Positions 1 through 12,361 of a stretch of DNA of 64,000 bases are shown one piece after another. Source of the DNA: Gremmenia infestans (lineage: Eukaryota > Ascomycota > Leotiomycetes > Helotiales > Hamatocanthoscyphaceae); assembly GCA_032629725.1 (NCBI GenBank), contig JAFEVB010000026.1, forward strand, positions 124,001 to 188,000. Reading direction: 5' to 3'. The position numbers and the translations under genes were made by a program. The notes beneath the pieces were generated by a model. The model made no database searches. It was not told the origin of the DNA and saw nothing but the letters and a program-made list of their open reading frames with translations. Positions within the stretch are counted from its first letter, which is position 1. The number at the start of each line of letters is the position of its first letter.

Positions 1-290
1 TCTGACGTCATTGCATTTAGTCCCAGGCCTTCTGCAAACAAGCAGAGCAATAATGGTAAATCTTGCCACACATATGCCTCCTCTGGTTGGATGGGGGTTG
101 GGTTGGATACGGGTTGGGGGCCGGTACGGGTCAACCTCTCACTCGCCCACTCACCCCTGCACGGGCCCCCTTCCGGTGCTTCCTAACGGACCCTCCCGAT
201 CACCAAAAGCCTCACTCATTACTAACAGCCTGAATAACAGCACAGGGAAATTCTTCCACTACTGGCGCTCCAAAAGCGAACTTTGGAAAT
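1..290. other. Sequence 5' of the first recognisable exon
   Basis: No coding segment could be tied to the downstream regulator here. I looked for a Zn2Cys6 motif in three forward frames and did not find one. The stretch is probably an intron or 5' region of the gene that follows, whose DNA-binding domain would then lie outside the window. Confidence 0.4.
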
Positions 291-2766
291 TTGAGATTCA
301 GACACGGCTCAAGCGCCAGATACGATTCTGACTTTGCCAAAGACCAAGTCTGGGTGTCCATTTCCGGTCAAGGTAAGTCCGCACTGTCCGGTGCATGGCA
401 TGGCGTGGCGTGGCGTGGCGTGGTGTGGCAGGCAATTCCATTGTTCTATTGCCAGCGTTGCCAAAGTTCCTTCTTGGTGTGGCCCTGACTTCTGAGTTTG
501 GTAGTATGTTCTCAATTTGTGGATGAACTTCCAGAATTGCATGAAATCTATTCCACCACTCCCAAAAGCGAACAGGCTGCTTCTGTTGCTACACCACAAC
601 AGAGTCGGCATACCGAGACCGAGTCACCAGCCGCCTCACTTACTGCCCCTTCAAATCTCTCCGCCATATCTGAAGATTTTAGTGGCGCTCAATCCGCATC
701 GTGGATACCCCGATCAGCACTTTCAGAAACCCAACTTGCGTCACCGGCCAAAAGGCGGTGCTCCAATAAAACCGACAGATCTTCCTTCCACTCACTTAGT
801 CAGACTTCTGGCATACTTTCCACTTATCCACAGAGTAACAGTAGCTTTGCGGGATCCCCAATAGGACATGGGGATGCTATCGACTCTCTTCTACGAGCGG
901 CAGACTACTCCGACCACCATAGACCGCATCAACCCGAATCACTTAGCTCACCCCAACAAACTCAAATATCTCCCTACGATGAAATCGACCATTCCGTTTC
1001 TCGGGCATGGCCCGAAGTTCGCATCCAGGAGGCCTGTCTTATGCGATACTTCATCGATGAACTAGCTTGCTGGGTAACGTCCCCTTTGCGATTCTTAATA
1101 ACATCTTAGCTTACATGGAAAGTTTGATCTCTGCGATCCAGAACGGCATTTTGCCCTTATTGTCCCACAAAGATCTCAACACTGCCCAGCTCTTCTAAAC
1201 GCCATCTATACGGCGTCAGCTCGGCACCTGTGCCGTCTTGATCAGTACAAGAAAGATGGTTCCGTAGAGTATCTCGAAAACCGACTACCAGATCTGCACA
1301 TTGAAACAGCTGTGGAGTATCACAGTCGATCCATTGAGCATCTAGTTGCCGTTTCCCATGATTCTGAGGCAGTATTCGACGAAAATCTCCTCGTTGCTGC
1401 GATAATTTTGCGTTTCTACGAAGAAGTGGATGGTTAGTCTCCTTTCCCTCGGCCCAACCTCGGTGATTGACATATTTATTAGCACCATTGAATGGTGGAG
1501 ACTGGGAAACTGGTAAGTGGCAACTGGACATCCAGATGATTCTATTTCAGACCTGTGTTTAGCCCTGTGCATGAGTAAACTTGAGAACACAACTAGTTCA
1601 AAGACACAGTAGGGTGTCTGGAGCACAGTATGCTTTGCCAAGTAACACATGCACTTACATGACATAGCAATCCATATGAAGCAATATCTGACTTCACATT
1701 TCCAGGTCTTCGGGGGACCCAGGTCTTCATCGAAGCACAAGCTTCTTCGGGCCATGAGAGCAGTCTCCGGCGCGCTGCCTTTCGTGTAGCATGCCGCCAA
1801 GAAGTGTATATGGCGTTTACAAAACAACGGTAAGCATAACGAAAAAAGACTATCCTATTCCAAAGGCTTTAATGGATATATGGGTCAAAATGCATACTCC
1901 CCAAGACATTGAGGTGTTTGGGTAGCAACATATTGTCCTTGTACGCATGAAACAAAGTCTCCAGTTCAATTCATATCCTAGCGAAGCAATACTGACTCCA
2001 CGATTCAAATAGTCCATTTTCCTTACCGCAGCACGACTGGAATGACTATCGTTCCCTCGAACCGACAGACGATCACACATGGGCCCATCGAGTAGTCGTT
2101 CACTGTGCAGATGTCCTAATGTACTGCTACGGAGAACATCGATCGAATAACAGCGATTATGATGCTTCGGTAGAATACCACGCTAGCTGGGACAAATTAC
2201 GCCCCAAGTCTTTCGAGCCGATCTACAGCAGGCCTGCTGACCCATCTCAGGGCGAGGTGTGGCCGGAACTATGGTACTTGAGTGATTGTCATGGTATGTT
2301 ATGTCATATTAGCGCCGGCATCGTTATCTATGTTATCTAATTGCCCTTCTAGTCACTGCGGTTCAGCACTTTGACCTATCTAAGATCCTGCTTACGGTGT
2401 ATGATCCACGAATACCACGACTGGGTCCCTCGCACCGTGCCGCCATCAAGCGCATAGAAGTAAGCTTAGACCCTGTGCAATGATCTCCTTTCTTGCCTAG
2501 CAATATTCCTAACACTCCTTCATTTCTCTCAGGCCGAAGTAAACGAGATCGTGAAACGGCTTTGTGGGGTAGCTATATCCAATAGGCGCGCTCCGCCCGC
2601 GATGAACACGGCGTGCATGGCTATTGCAATGTGTGGTGACCAGTTCACCGATCCTAGAGAGCAGCAGAGCATTTTGGATGTTTTGGTATATACAGATACG
2701 AAGCATGCATGGCCTACCAAAGAGATCCAGAATAGGCTGAAGGAAGCTTGGGGTTGGATGGTTTGA
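291..2766 (+). CDS. ARCA-like fungal transcription factor, 5'-partial
   Basis: The spliced product is a fungal-specific regulator of the ARCA-like type (Fungal_trans_2 middle region), expected to be nuclear. Exons with consistent phase are 291-372, 505-1073, 1123-1432, 1483-1512, 1706-1829, 2013-2293, 2353-2459 and 2533-2766, giving about 578 visible residues. Recognisable family segments are FRHGSSARYDSDFAKDQVWV after the DNA-binding region, RIQEACLMRYFIDELACWFD, ARHLCRLDQY, and WAHRVVVHCADVL. The Zn2Cys6 cluster is not visible, so the true start lies upstream, possibly beyond the window edge. The first exon boundary at 291 is only the first clearly homologous codon. The intron at 1830-2012 is long (183 nt) but restores the family motif KQRPFSLP. 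The gene converges on the P450 gene; whether it regulates it is unknown. Confidence 0.8.
392..430 (+). repeat. GGCGT pentamer array in an intron
   Basis: Inside the first intron of the ARCA-like gene the sequence repeats GGCGT about four times with degenerate GGCAT and GGTGT units at the ends. It is a short microsatellite and lies between good splice sites at 373 and 504. Confidence 0.7.
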
Positions 2767-3309
2767 AGGTTGAAAAGCTCTTGATGATTTACGTATTAGT
2801 ATGATCCATTTTGGGGGATTTGTACATTTTGGAGCTTGGATACAGGCAGTATATAGGGCAAAATATAAGGAGAGGATCAAGTTGTGCTTTTTGCTGGTCT
2901 TTTTCCAGAAAGTGTTCTTGTATTCCATAACGACGCTGTTGAGAAGATTGTATTTTAATGAAAATATTAAATAATACTTATTTATACATATGATGCTACT
3001 GTAAAGTGACTTGCTCGACCCAAAGTTCTCGGTGAAGCCTTTTAAAAGATTCTGTTACACTTCTTATCAAGCAAGTAGGTAAACTTTGATTTATTTGGAT
3101 TCAGAGCACTTTTCTCTTTAGAAGAACATATTCTCATTTAAATATTCTAGAGGCATATCATCCACACTTGATAAAAAGCTCGGAGATACCGGTAATCATC
3201 GTTGTACTCTCTATCTCATAGCGCATCCCTAATTCATAATCCTATCTCATGACCATAACCCATAACTCCGTTAGTTGACAATATTTATGATCAACCTAAT
3301 AATATCACC
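2767..3309. other. Convergent intergenic region
   Basis: AT-rich spacer between the 3' ends of the regulator and the P450 gene. I see no coding segment; it should hold both 3' UTRs and polyadenylation signals. Confidence 0.6.
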
Positions 3310-4915
3310 TCACTCCTTATCCTCAAATCTCTTCCAAACCTTCAGCGGCATAGGCCCAGGAGAAAGATTAAACGCTTCGAACAAGTCAGGCTCCCAGTCC
3401 GGACTAGGTAACGCCCATTCAAACATGTGCACCACACTCGCCAGAAGCACAGTCTGCTCGAGGTAGGAGATATTCCGGCCAATGCATCCGCGCGCCCCCG
3501 CACTAAAGGTAATGAACGCGGCTTGCAGCTCCTTCGCATCGTCGCCCAACCAGCGCTCCGGCTTGAATTTCTCGGGCTCCGGGAATACTTTCTCGTCCCG
3601 GTGCGCGACGTACGCTGACATGGAGACGGAGGTCTCGCCAGGGATGAAGTCGCCTAGGATGGGCGCGCCTTCGGGTGGTGTCCGGCGCGGGAGTCCGAAT
3701 GTAGAGGGTGGGAACATCCGGAGTGCTTCGTCGAGACAGGCGCGGAGGTAGGGTAGGTGGCGGATGGTGTCGTATGCGATGACAGTCTCAGATGGCTCGG
3801 CGACGGCATCTAATTCGGCGCGCAGTTTTTCGAGGCACTCTGGGTTCTTGAGGAGCAGGTACATGGCGTTGTTCATGGCGATGGCGGTAGTGTCGGAGCC
3901 GGCGTTCATCATGATGGAGATCTCGGCAACGATCTCGCCCCATTCCATGCCGTTGGGGTTGCCGTTCTTGTCGTCCATAAGCGCTGAGAAGAAATCGTCC
4001 AGTTGCTCTCCGGCTCTGTAACGCGCGAGTCGTTGGGTGGATCGGTGCCAGACAATGTCGTTCCAGCCCGCGTTGAGCTTCCCCAGGTCCCTCCAGAAGA
4101 ACTTTGCCACTTTCCAGAAGAAGGGGTACCAGTCGTATGCCCAAACAGTGCCTGCCTGTGCTCTGGCTGTAGCATGGAGACATGCCCGATAGTTTGCTTG
4201 ATACAGTTTTCCGTCCATAGTCTCGGCAGTGACGAGGTCGTGGCCTTGGTCGAGGAACCCGAGACGTTCGGAAAGTCCAATATCGGCGATGGCATCGAGA
4301 GTGAAGAAGTTGGAGTAGGCACGGTAGTCGAAAGTCAGACTTTCAGGGGTCGGATGCTCTCCCTTCTTCAGGGGTTCTGTGCATCGAGCCTCCGCAGCCT
4401 TGATGAATCGCTCTGTCTTGTCGGCAACTTTGTGCTCCCAGCCCTCGAGGTTCTTAAGTGCATAGGCACTTGACAATATGCGGCGTTTGCGCTGGTGGTC
4501 TAACTTGTCTCTGACATCGGCCAGATGGTGGTGAGAGCCTGCGAGAGTGTCGTAGAATACATCCTTCACGCACTTCGTGTTGTGGCCATAGATATCCTGA
4601 ATGGGTCAGCATCTGTTTTTACAACCCAGGACGTCGACATGGACCTACCTTAATAGCTGAGATATCTGAGTATGATAATGAGTTGGGACCAATGCGGACT
4701 ACTGGTGACTTTTGATGCGCCTCAAGTAGAGCGTTTGATCGAAATCCCTTGCGGGCTTCATACATAAAACTGAGATCTGTCACACCGGACAGAAAGTTGA
4801 GGTTGGGGTATTTTCTCAGCCCTTTCGGGTCTCGGAAATAATCAACTACTGGCCAAAGGATAAAGTATGCAAATAATGAGAAGGCCGTTACGGCGAAGAG
4901 AATAATCCCGTACAT
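3310..4915 (-). CDS. Cytochrome P450 monooxygenase
   Basis: A microsomal haem-thiolate monooxygenase of 517 residues. Exons are 4649-4915 and 3310-4596, with one 52-nt intron. The chosen ATG (4913-4915) starts a hydrophobic anchor (MYGIILFAVTAFSLFAYFIL), typical of ER-bound fungal P450s. Visible motifs are the oxygen-binding I-helix (NAGSDTT), the K-helix ExxR (EALR), the PERW region (FKPERW), and the haem-binding loop FSAGARGCIG with the Cys ligand. The overall look resembles enzymes annotated in fungi as benzoate 4-monooxygenase-like, but the substrate cannot be read from sequence and that label should not be trusted. It is divergent from a P450 reductase gene, 848 bp away, which could supply its electrons. 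No stop or frameshift is seen; it looks intact. Confidence 0.9.
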
Positions 4916-5763
4916 GGTGAAAGGTATGAAGATGGGATGAAAATGAGAGCAGACTTCTGTTCGTGTTGGTTTTATGTATGAACAGCGTATGTCAATCTCC
5001 CAGGAAAGATGTGCTTGAAGACCCGCAAAACTTGTACAACGCAATATTCAAGACTCAAAAGGGCAACCGGAAAAGGGGGGTCGGGAAAGAGCGAGAGCTC
5101 GTATCACATGCCCAAGAACAATGGGGATGCCACCACTAATCCCTCCTTGTGTGGGGTATGGGGAACATGCACGCACGAACATTCTCCACGATGACTAGCA
5201 ACTACTTAATTTGTAGAATTAATGGTCATGGGAACCTTCCACCATGTGGAAATAGAAGGGCCGTGCTTCATGCGAACTCTAGCCACATGGCAATCCCCAA
5301 GCAACGTAGCCGTTATGTACTTGCATGGAGAAAAACCTGGAGAAATTGCCGTATCGAGAGTCGATGAGGAAACTTTCTCCCTAGGAACGTTGGACGGCAG
5401 GAGGGCTGACATAGTGTACATCCATGTAAGAGTACCGAGGTAATTTTCCCCCAAGTTTTCCCCACGAAGCCCCGCTTTGGAACTAGACGCCACTTTTGAA
5501 TAGTGGCGGATTAAACCCGATCCTTGGAGGGTAATTTTGAGGTTTACCCCGGATTTAAACCTTATTGTGACTCGTGATTCGCACGAGGCCTATTCGTGGC
5601 TCTTCTGGGGAGAGGGCCGGGGGCGGGGTGAGTGGGGTGCGCGAGGCTACTGATCAAAGGAGAAATTCAAGCCAGCAGTCTGTCAGCATCAATTATAAGA
5701 TACTATTCCACGTCAAATGTAGAATCCAAAAACTTTTCCATCCTTCAATCCTCTTCAGCAACC
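4916..5763. promoter_or_regulatory. Bidirectional intergenic region between P450 and reductase
   Basis: An 848-bp region separates the start codons of the two divergent genes, so it must hold both promoters. A GCGGGG motif (CreA-type SYGGRG) lies at 5623-5628. No convincing coding segment is present; the reading frames here are short and match nothing. Confidence 0.55.
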
Positions 5764-7921
5764 ATGTCACAATTCGCAGACATTTCGCAATTCGGTGCAC
5801 TGCAGAGCATTCTGCACCATACTCGCAAAGACGATGTTGCATTCCTGGCCCTGGCACTCTTCTCGGGCATCATCTATACTCGCTTCATCCAAGACAAACC
5901 AGATCCATATCACCATGTCTGGTTTGAGAAGCCTCAAGCGGCTGATGCGAGCGGAAAAGGCGCCGAAACAAGAGACATTGGGAAGAAACTTGAAGAGAGC
6001 GTAAGTAGAGCCATCAAATCATCTACCTACTCCGCTAATTCTATGATAGAAGAAAGATCTTGTTGTATTCTGGGGTTCTCAGTCTGGTACTGCCGAAGGA
6101 CTTGCAGCTCGACTCGTGAGAGACTTTCGAAGTCGCTTTGGGCTTGATGTGCTCGCAGCAGACCTTTCCGACTATGATCCAGAAACAATCAACAACATCT
6201 CAGAAAAGAAGTTTGCAATCTTCATTATCTCGACCTACGGAGAAGGCGATCCTAGCGATAATACATCAAATTTCATGTCCTGGCTCAAGGCCAACAAGAG
6301 CGTGCGATTCGAGAAACTTCGGTATGCCGCTTTTGGGTTGGGAAATAAGAAGTACAAATGTTACAACAAAGTTATTGATGTTGTTGTTGAATCGCTTGAC
6401 CATCTGGGGGCTGCTGCTTTGATGCCAGTTGGAAAAGCGGATGATTCCAATGGTGCCACAGACGAAGACTTCACAGAGTGGAAGCAATCGTTGTTCTCCT
6501 TGTTCCATACACAGCTCGGATTTGAGGAACGACCTGAGCAATATGATCCAACGTTGCGAGTTGTACAGGACACATCTTTGGACAAAATCGATCTCCATAT
6601 CGGCGAGCCAGTTAGGTCGGGGCAATCAAAGAAATTGGCTGCAGGAATGTCAACCATCCAAGCTCTACCAATCCGAACGGCGGAAAAGCTTCTTTTAACA
6701 ACCGATCGGAACTGTCTTCATTTGGAACTCGATACAAATGAATTCCCAGAGCTGAAATACAAAACTGGTGATCATCTCGCTGTCTGGCCTTCGAATCCGA
6801 CATCAGAAATTCAGCGTCTAGTGAGAGTACTCGGCCTTCAAGAAGTCACTGAAACCCCTCTCTTGATTCAAAGCCTAGATCCATCTATACAAGTTAAAGT
6901 CCCGTCGCCAACTACTTGGGAGGCTCTCCTTCAATACTATCTGGAAATTTGCGCACCAGTCCCACGAGAAGTCGTGCTATCGCTAGCACAATTTGCCCCT
7001 TCTGAAGCTGCAAAAGCTACCTTGAAGCGACTCGGAGCAGACAAAGATGTCTACCATGATTACTGCTCAAAAACTCATCTCACTCTAGGCAAACTCCTTG
7101 AAATCGTCTCACCATCCCAAGGATCATGGTCCACAATTCCTCTGTCGTTCGTCCTCGAAAGTCTCCCAACACTCTCACCGCGATACTACTCCATCTCATC
7201 TTCATCAGTCGTTTCCCCCAAAAATATTTCCATCACAGTAGCAACATCTTCGGAACCTTCTCCGACTCACGGCGCTCCCATTCCAGGTCTCACCACAGAC
7301 TATTTACTCGCAATTGAGCGCAACAGCAAAAATGCCACCACGTCCAGCGGGCCTAGCTATGACATTTCCGGTCCAGGCAATTCTCTGGAACAAGGCAGTA
7401 AGCTCTTTGCACACATCCGGAAGTCGAAATTCAAATTACCCATCTTGCCCAAGACTCCCGTCATCATGATCGCATCTGGCAGCGGCGTAGCCCCCTTCCG
7501 CGGGTTCCTCACCGAACGAGCTCGACTCGGCCACATCGGTCGAGAAGTAGGACAGAGCCATTTATTCTTCGGGTGCCGATCCCCAGACGACTATCTGTAC
7601 CGTTCGGAGCTGGAAGCGCTGCAGCAGTCCAACGAGGAAATCAAGGTCGTCACTGCGTTTTCGAGGACCGAGCAGAATAGGAATGGAGGCAGGGCGTATG
7701 TTCAGGACAAGCTTGAAGAGAACGACGAGAGGATTATTGAGCTGTTGATGGAGCATAATGCGTATCTATACATTTGTGGCAGTGCTGCTATGGCGAGGGA
7801 TGTGGCGGCTAGACTTGGCAATTGTATGCGTGTGAGAAAAGGGTGGAGCGAAGCTGAGTTGAGAGAGTGGTCTGAGATTATGAGGAAAACGCATAGGTGG
7901 CAGGAAGATGTTTGGGGTTGA
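5764..7921 (+). CDS. NADPH-cytochrome P450 reductase
   Basis: A diflavin reductase of 702 residues that passes electrons from NADPH through FAD and FMN to microsomal P450s. Exons are 5764-6000 and 6050-7921 (49-nt intron). Residues about 25-41 form an N-terminal membrane anchor. The FMN flavodoxin domain follows, with GSQSGTAEGLA and STYGEGDPSDN. The FAD-binding motif RYYSISSSS, the NADPH-binding motif GSGVAPFRGF, FFGCRSPDDYLY, and the C-terminal EDVWG with the conserved aromatic residue are all present, and the length is normal. It is head-to-head with a P450 gene. Whether it is the organism's main reductase or a second, dedicated copy cannot be told from this window. No break is seen. Confidence 0.92.
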
Positions 7922-8690
7922 GCCTCGATTATGGCCTTGGTATGCATTTTTTTCATTGTTTATATATTCCATAGTTCACGAATTGTGAACAGCTATTTGC
8001 AATATTAGCACGTTATTAGAATTTAGAATTCTTTGATCATCTCACTTTCTTGATCTTCTGATCTAGCTTGTGAAAAGGATTGACTTCAGCATATCTACAA
8101 AACGCAACTTTACTCAAGTCGAGTTGATGTCCTAACTCAACTCAGTATTCTTAAAGTGGAACGACAGCACAGACCGCGGTCAATTTTGTTAGCAAAACGC
8201 CAACTAGATAAAAGACCGAATTCTCCACAGACAGATTCTACATCCGTCTGCAACTTCGTACATACAACAACAGTCATTTCCTCTCCAGCCATCCCTCTTT
8301 TTGTATATAGACGACCAATCACATGCCTCCCCCTGAAGAGGAGCTCGACAGTCATCCTTTGGGTCCTCGGGCATACCATCAGCTCTTTAGCGCCATGCTA
8401 GGGCCATAAGCCCTAGGCATACCAGAAGACCCAGGGGAAGCTGTGCCCTGCAATACAAGTCACGTTACTCCAACCACCCTCTGATGTGACACTGAGAACA
8501 AACTCAACTCGTTTCACACGCTAGGACTTATATTTAAGGTTTATTTCTTCTTTCACTTGGATGGACTTAAGTCATTTACATATTTTTGTCTATGCTGTCT
8601 CAATTTCACTATTTATATGTTCCACAGTCCACAGTCTGTATCATTAGACTTTTTAAATGTTTTCATTTCTAAGTGTTTACACAAGAAACC
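7922..8690. other. Convergent intergenic region
   Basis: A 769-bp spacer between the 3' ends of the reductase and the aldo-keto reductase. I see no gene; the short open frames have no recognisable protein features. Confidence 0.6.
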
Positions 8691-9829
8691 TTATGACTTG
8701 TCCGGGAACCCAAAGTCAACGCCAAATGACGGATACACATATCTCATCAGCTTACCCTCCTTCTGCAGCTGTGCCGAATACTGATCCAAAGTATCCATAT
8801 CACTTTCATCAAGATGAATCAAAGATTCGGCATTTACCTTGATTCTTTCCGGGTTGACTGATTTAGCAAGCACAGAGCTGCCTCTCGCAACTTGAGGACC
8901 GTTAGCCTTCATTCATGACGCTGGTTTTGGTTTTGGATGATAAGTACTTACGGTGGTAACTCAACAGAACGCCAGCAGGTGAAGCTTTACGTTTATTCGC
9001 AACTTCCTTGACAGCTGCAGCTTCCATTAATGGACCTCCTGTGCTTCCTAACGGGCTATATGCCGTGATATGAATGCCCTTAGCTTTGCAGAAGTCAACA
9101 ATATCCTGCTGTGGCAATGATGGGTGATTTTCGATCTGGTTGACGGCAGGAATAATCGTGGCATGAGGCAGTAATTCCTCGAAATATTTGACGCTGTAGT
9201 TCGCTACCCCGATGGCCTTTACTTTGCCGGTCTTGACCAGTTTCTCCATCTCGAGCCATGTTTGGATGTGGGTCCAGGACGTATCCAGATCGCGAGACCC
9301 GTCGGGATGTTTGGGGAACTTGGGATCGTTTCCTATGAAGCAAGCGTACTGTCAGCGCAATTTCCGCAAAATGAGGTCAAATTGGAATTGCCATACCATT
9401 GGGGTTCATTGGACAAGGCCAGTGCATCAGATACAAGTCCACATAATCGAGACCCAAGTCTTTAAGACTGATATCCAGATTCTCCTCGACGCGCGAATGA
9501 TATGTGCACCACAGCTTGGTAGTGACGAACACGTCCTCTCTCTTCACACCTGCAGCGAAAGCCTCTCGGAGACCTTCACCAACCTCGTCTTCATTGCCAT
9601 AGCAGTGCGCGCAGTCGATGTGCTTGTAGCCGGTTTTGAGGGCATACGAGACTGCTTTTTTGACTTCCCCGGGAGCAGATTGCCAGGTTCCTGGGAAGTT
9701 TTGTTAGCCGTGTGGTATTCACAGATATGCAAATGCAAAACATTTACCAGCCGTACCTAGACCAAGGGCTGGGATTGAAGCTCCAGTATTGAGAGGGAAT
9801 TCTGTCGCAGAAACGCTGATGGAGCCCAT
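8691..9829 (-). CDS. Aldo-keto reductase, candidate D-glucuronate reductase
   Basis: An NADPH-dependent TIM-barrel reductase of 315 residues. Exons are 9757-9829, 9397-9690, 8952-9332 and 8691-8890. The catalytic tetrad is visible as Asp50 and Tyr55 (HIDCAHCYGNE), Lys83 (TTKLW) and His114 (YLMHWP), and the cofactor segment reads LAKSVNPERI. The last intron (8891-8951) uses a GCTAAC branch point and a TCAAG acceptor, which restores the family sequence SYHLARGSSV. It is divergent from myo-inositol oxygenase. Because the oxygenase makes D-glucuronate, and fungi reduce D-glucuronate to L-gulonate with an aldo-keto reductase, glucuronate is the best substrate guess. This is inference from context; many family members reduce other aldehydes. 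Confidence 0.88.
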
Positions 9830-10752
9830 GGTGTGGATGAGTGATTTTGGAAGTGTGTGTTGATGTTGATGTTATTGTTCTAATTCTGGGAATGTTTCGA
9901 AAACTCACGGACACTCAATGCATTCCCGCATTATAAATCTATGACTTTGCAGATTTCATTCATAGTTGCTCCCCTAGCTGCACAAGGCTGACGGGTTCTT
10001 CGACCCAGCTCGGGATCAAAGCCTTGTGACTTTGGGACGGCAAAACGCGGGGCAAACGCGGAGCAAACGCGGGGGGTAGCATTTCCCTGTTGACAAGAAA
10101 GGGAATTTTGACGGCTGATAAGATTTTATCCAATCATGGCTTAGCCGATAAGCCTTTCAACTCTTAAAAATGGAAATTTCCTTTTCTGGCTCGCTAAATG
10201 GAGCGACGCTAGAGAATTGCCCTCGGCAAGAACCCGGAGACGGGACGGGAAGACTAAAAAGGTGGGACTTCGGCAACCATGCCTATCTTGTATGCAACGC
10301 GTATCGTCGTCCATTTTTCTCTGTATCTTGGAAAAACATGCTTTTCAGAGGCGACTATTAACATTTCGGGTTATACCCCTCCACAAGCGTCAAATGATAG
10401 GCAATTGTGCAACACTTACCGTGGGGAATATGACAGGCATAGAAGGCTATGTCACAAATAATCGCACCATATTCAAGGAGATCGTATGCCATTTGACCAG
10501 AGTTCTTACGCGCTATTTGATATTTCCAATATTTTCGTATCAAATCGTTGGCATTATTCATCCTTTAGATTCGCTTTAGTTACAGCTCAAGTGACCTGCT
10601 ACATATTCACACAGACACACGCTTACACACCTGTATATTAAGCCAACGCCTTCCTAGACTCTTCTTCATTCTTCTATACCTCCTTATTTCCTCCACATAC
10701 CAAATCCACCTTCTTAATATCACAACTTCTAAACTCCCTTCCTCCCTTCATC
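9830..10752. promoter_or_regulatory. Shared promoter of aldo-keto reductase and inositol oxygenase
   Basis: A 923-bp region between divergent start codons. It holds the three phased CreA-type sites listed separately and a CT-rich stretch near 10650-10750 just before the oxygenase start, which is likely its 5' UTR. No coding segment is convincing. Confidence 0.6.
10047..10074 (+). promoter_or_regulatory. Three CreA/Mig1-type sites at 11-bp spacing
   Basis: GCGGGG (10047-10052), GCGGAG (10058-10063) and GCGGGG (10069-10074) each fit the CreA consensus SYGGRG and are each preceded by AAAC. The spacing is exactly 11 bp, about one helical turn. This suggests carbon catabolite repression of one or both flanking genes. 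Function is inferred; the motif is short. Confidence 0.5.
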
Positions 10753-11759
10753 ATGGCACCTTCAGCCATTGACCCCATTTCCACCATCTCCTCCCATAAT
10801 GGCGCTGGCAAAGCCCTCGAGGAAATGTCCGACAAGATTGACGCCATCAACGTTCTCAAGGACGAGTTAAGGAAGAAGTCCGAATTCGACGCCGATAAAG
10901 ACAAGACCAAATTCCGCCAGTACGACCAAGCTGACGAGACAGTTGTCGGTCTATACCGAACCCAACACGAGAACCAGACTGTCGCCTACAACCTATGGGC
11001 CCGCAATGACTTCAAGTCGAAAGTACGCGCCAAGATGAGCATCTGGGAGGCCATGGAGAGACTCAACAAATTTGTAGACGATTCCGACCCGGACACCTCG
11101 CTCTCTCAAATCCAGCATCTGTTACAATCCGCCGAAGCCATGCGTCGGGACGGCAAGCCGCGATGGATGCAAGTCACGGGTCTGATCCACGATCTCGGCA
11201 AGCTGATCTGCGCATTCCGCGACAGCCAGGCACAGTGGGATGTGGTTGGTGATACGTTCCCCGTAGGGTGTGCGTGGAGTCCTGGGATCATCTACAGCGA
11301 GAAGCCGTACGATACCTTTGAGAAGAACCCCGATACCAAAGACCCCATCTACAGCACCAAGTACGGCATCTACTCGCCTGGCTGCGGCATCGACAACATC
11401 ATGCTGTCGTGGGGACACGATGAGTATTTGTATCATGTTGTCAAAGACCAGTCGACGTTACCTGCTGAAGCCCTGGCTATGATCCGGTACCACTCCTTTT
11501 ACCCGTGGCACAAGGAGGGTGCGTACAAGTACTTCATGACGCCGCATGACGAGAAGATGTTGGAGGCGGTTCAGGCTTTCAATCCTTATGATCTTTATAG
11601 CAAGGATGATGGTGTTCCAGATGTCGAGACGCTCAAGGTACGCAAACATCCTATTCCTATTCCCGTACCTCACTTTCAAAACTAACACTTACTGCCCTAC
11701 AGCCATATTACATGGAGCTCATCGATGAATTTTTCCCAAAGAAGGTCCTCGACTGGTAG
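10753..11759 (+). CDS. MIOX: myo-Inositol oxygenase
   Basis: A cytosolic di-iron oxygenase that cleaves myo-inositol to D-glucuronate with O2. The product has 313 residues; exons are 10753-11637 and 11703-11759. All six iron ligands of the family can be placed: His122 (QIQHLLQSAE), His146 and Asp147 (LIHDLGK), His222 (SWGHDEYLY), His247 (IRYHSFYPWH) and Asp280 (FNPYDLYSK). The last exon encodes the conserved C-terminus ending VLDW. It is divergent from an aldo-keto reductase that could use its product and convergent with an inositol-dehydrogenase-like gene. The sequence looks intact and complete. Confidence 0.95.
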
Positions 11760-11820
11760 TGTGTGTTTTTTTTGGCGTACAGTGTATGAGAGAATTGAGA
11801 TGCGGCACATTAACCATGGT

Positions 11821-11852
11821 ATTCACTTGGATAGGAATTCACTTGGATAGGA
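11821..11852 (+). repeat. Perfect 16-bp tandem duplication in a 3' UTR
   Basis: The 16-mer ATTCACTTGGATAGGA occurs twice with no spacer, shortly after the inositol oxygenase stop codon. It looks like a recent small duplication. Confidence 0.85.
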
Positions 11853-12361
11853 TTCTCCAAATACATAGAAGAATAAATTTTGGCTTTCGTTACTTCACTC
11901 TTGGAACACGCTTCGTCGAATGTGGTTATACCCCTAAAAACACTACAATATTTCGGCTTTTCAAGACAGACCATGATGCCTCTTCTGTAATATAAAACTA
12001 CTGCTGCTGAATCAATTCCTCTTCGTACTCAATTGTTACAATTATTCCTTTCACTACTCGAGGCCTAAAGGTGTGAGGTTTTACAAGGTATGCATGCGGT
12101 ATATAAAAGCATCTGATCAGAATCCTACCAAGGCTAGAATGACCTACCTACCTATACAAAGCCTATATATTGTTGCATATCCTTTTATATCTAATAGTTT
12201 CTCCGAGGCGTGGAAGTAAAGTGTACACAAGATATTGTTCCAATATTAATATTCCATTCAGATAAAATCACAAACAGTCTGTCAGATGAAACGCTCATAT
12301 AATTGCTGCATACTTATATCATCAACCCAAAAGTCTAACGCTACCAACGATCTAAAGTAAA
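11853..12361. other. Convergent intergenic region
   Basis: AT-rich sequence between the inositol oxygenase 3' UTR and the dehydrogenase stop codon. No coding feature is seen. Confidence 0.55.
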
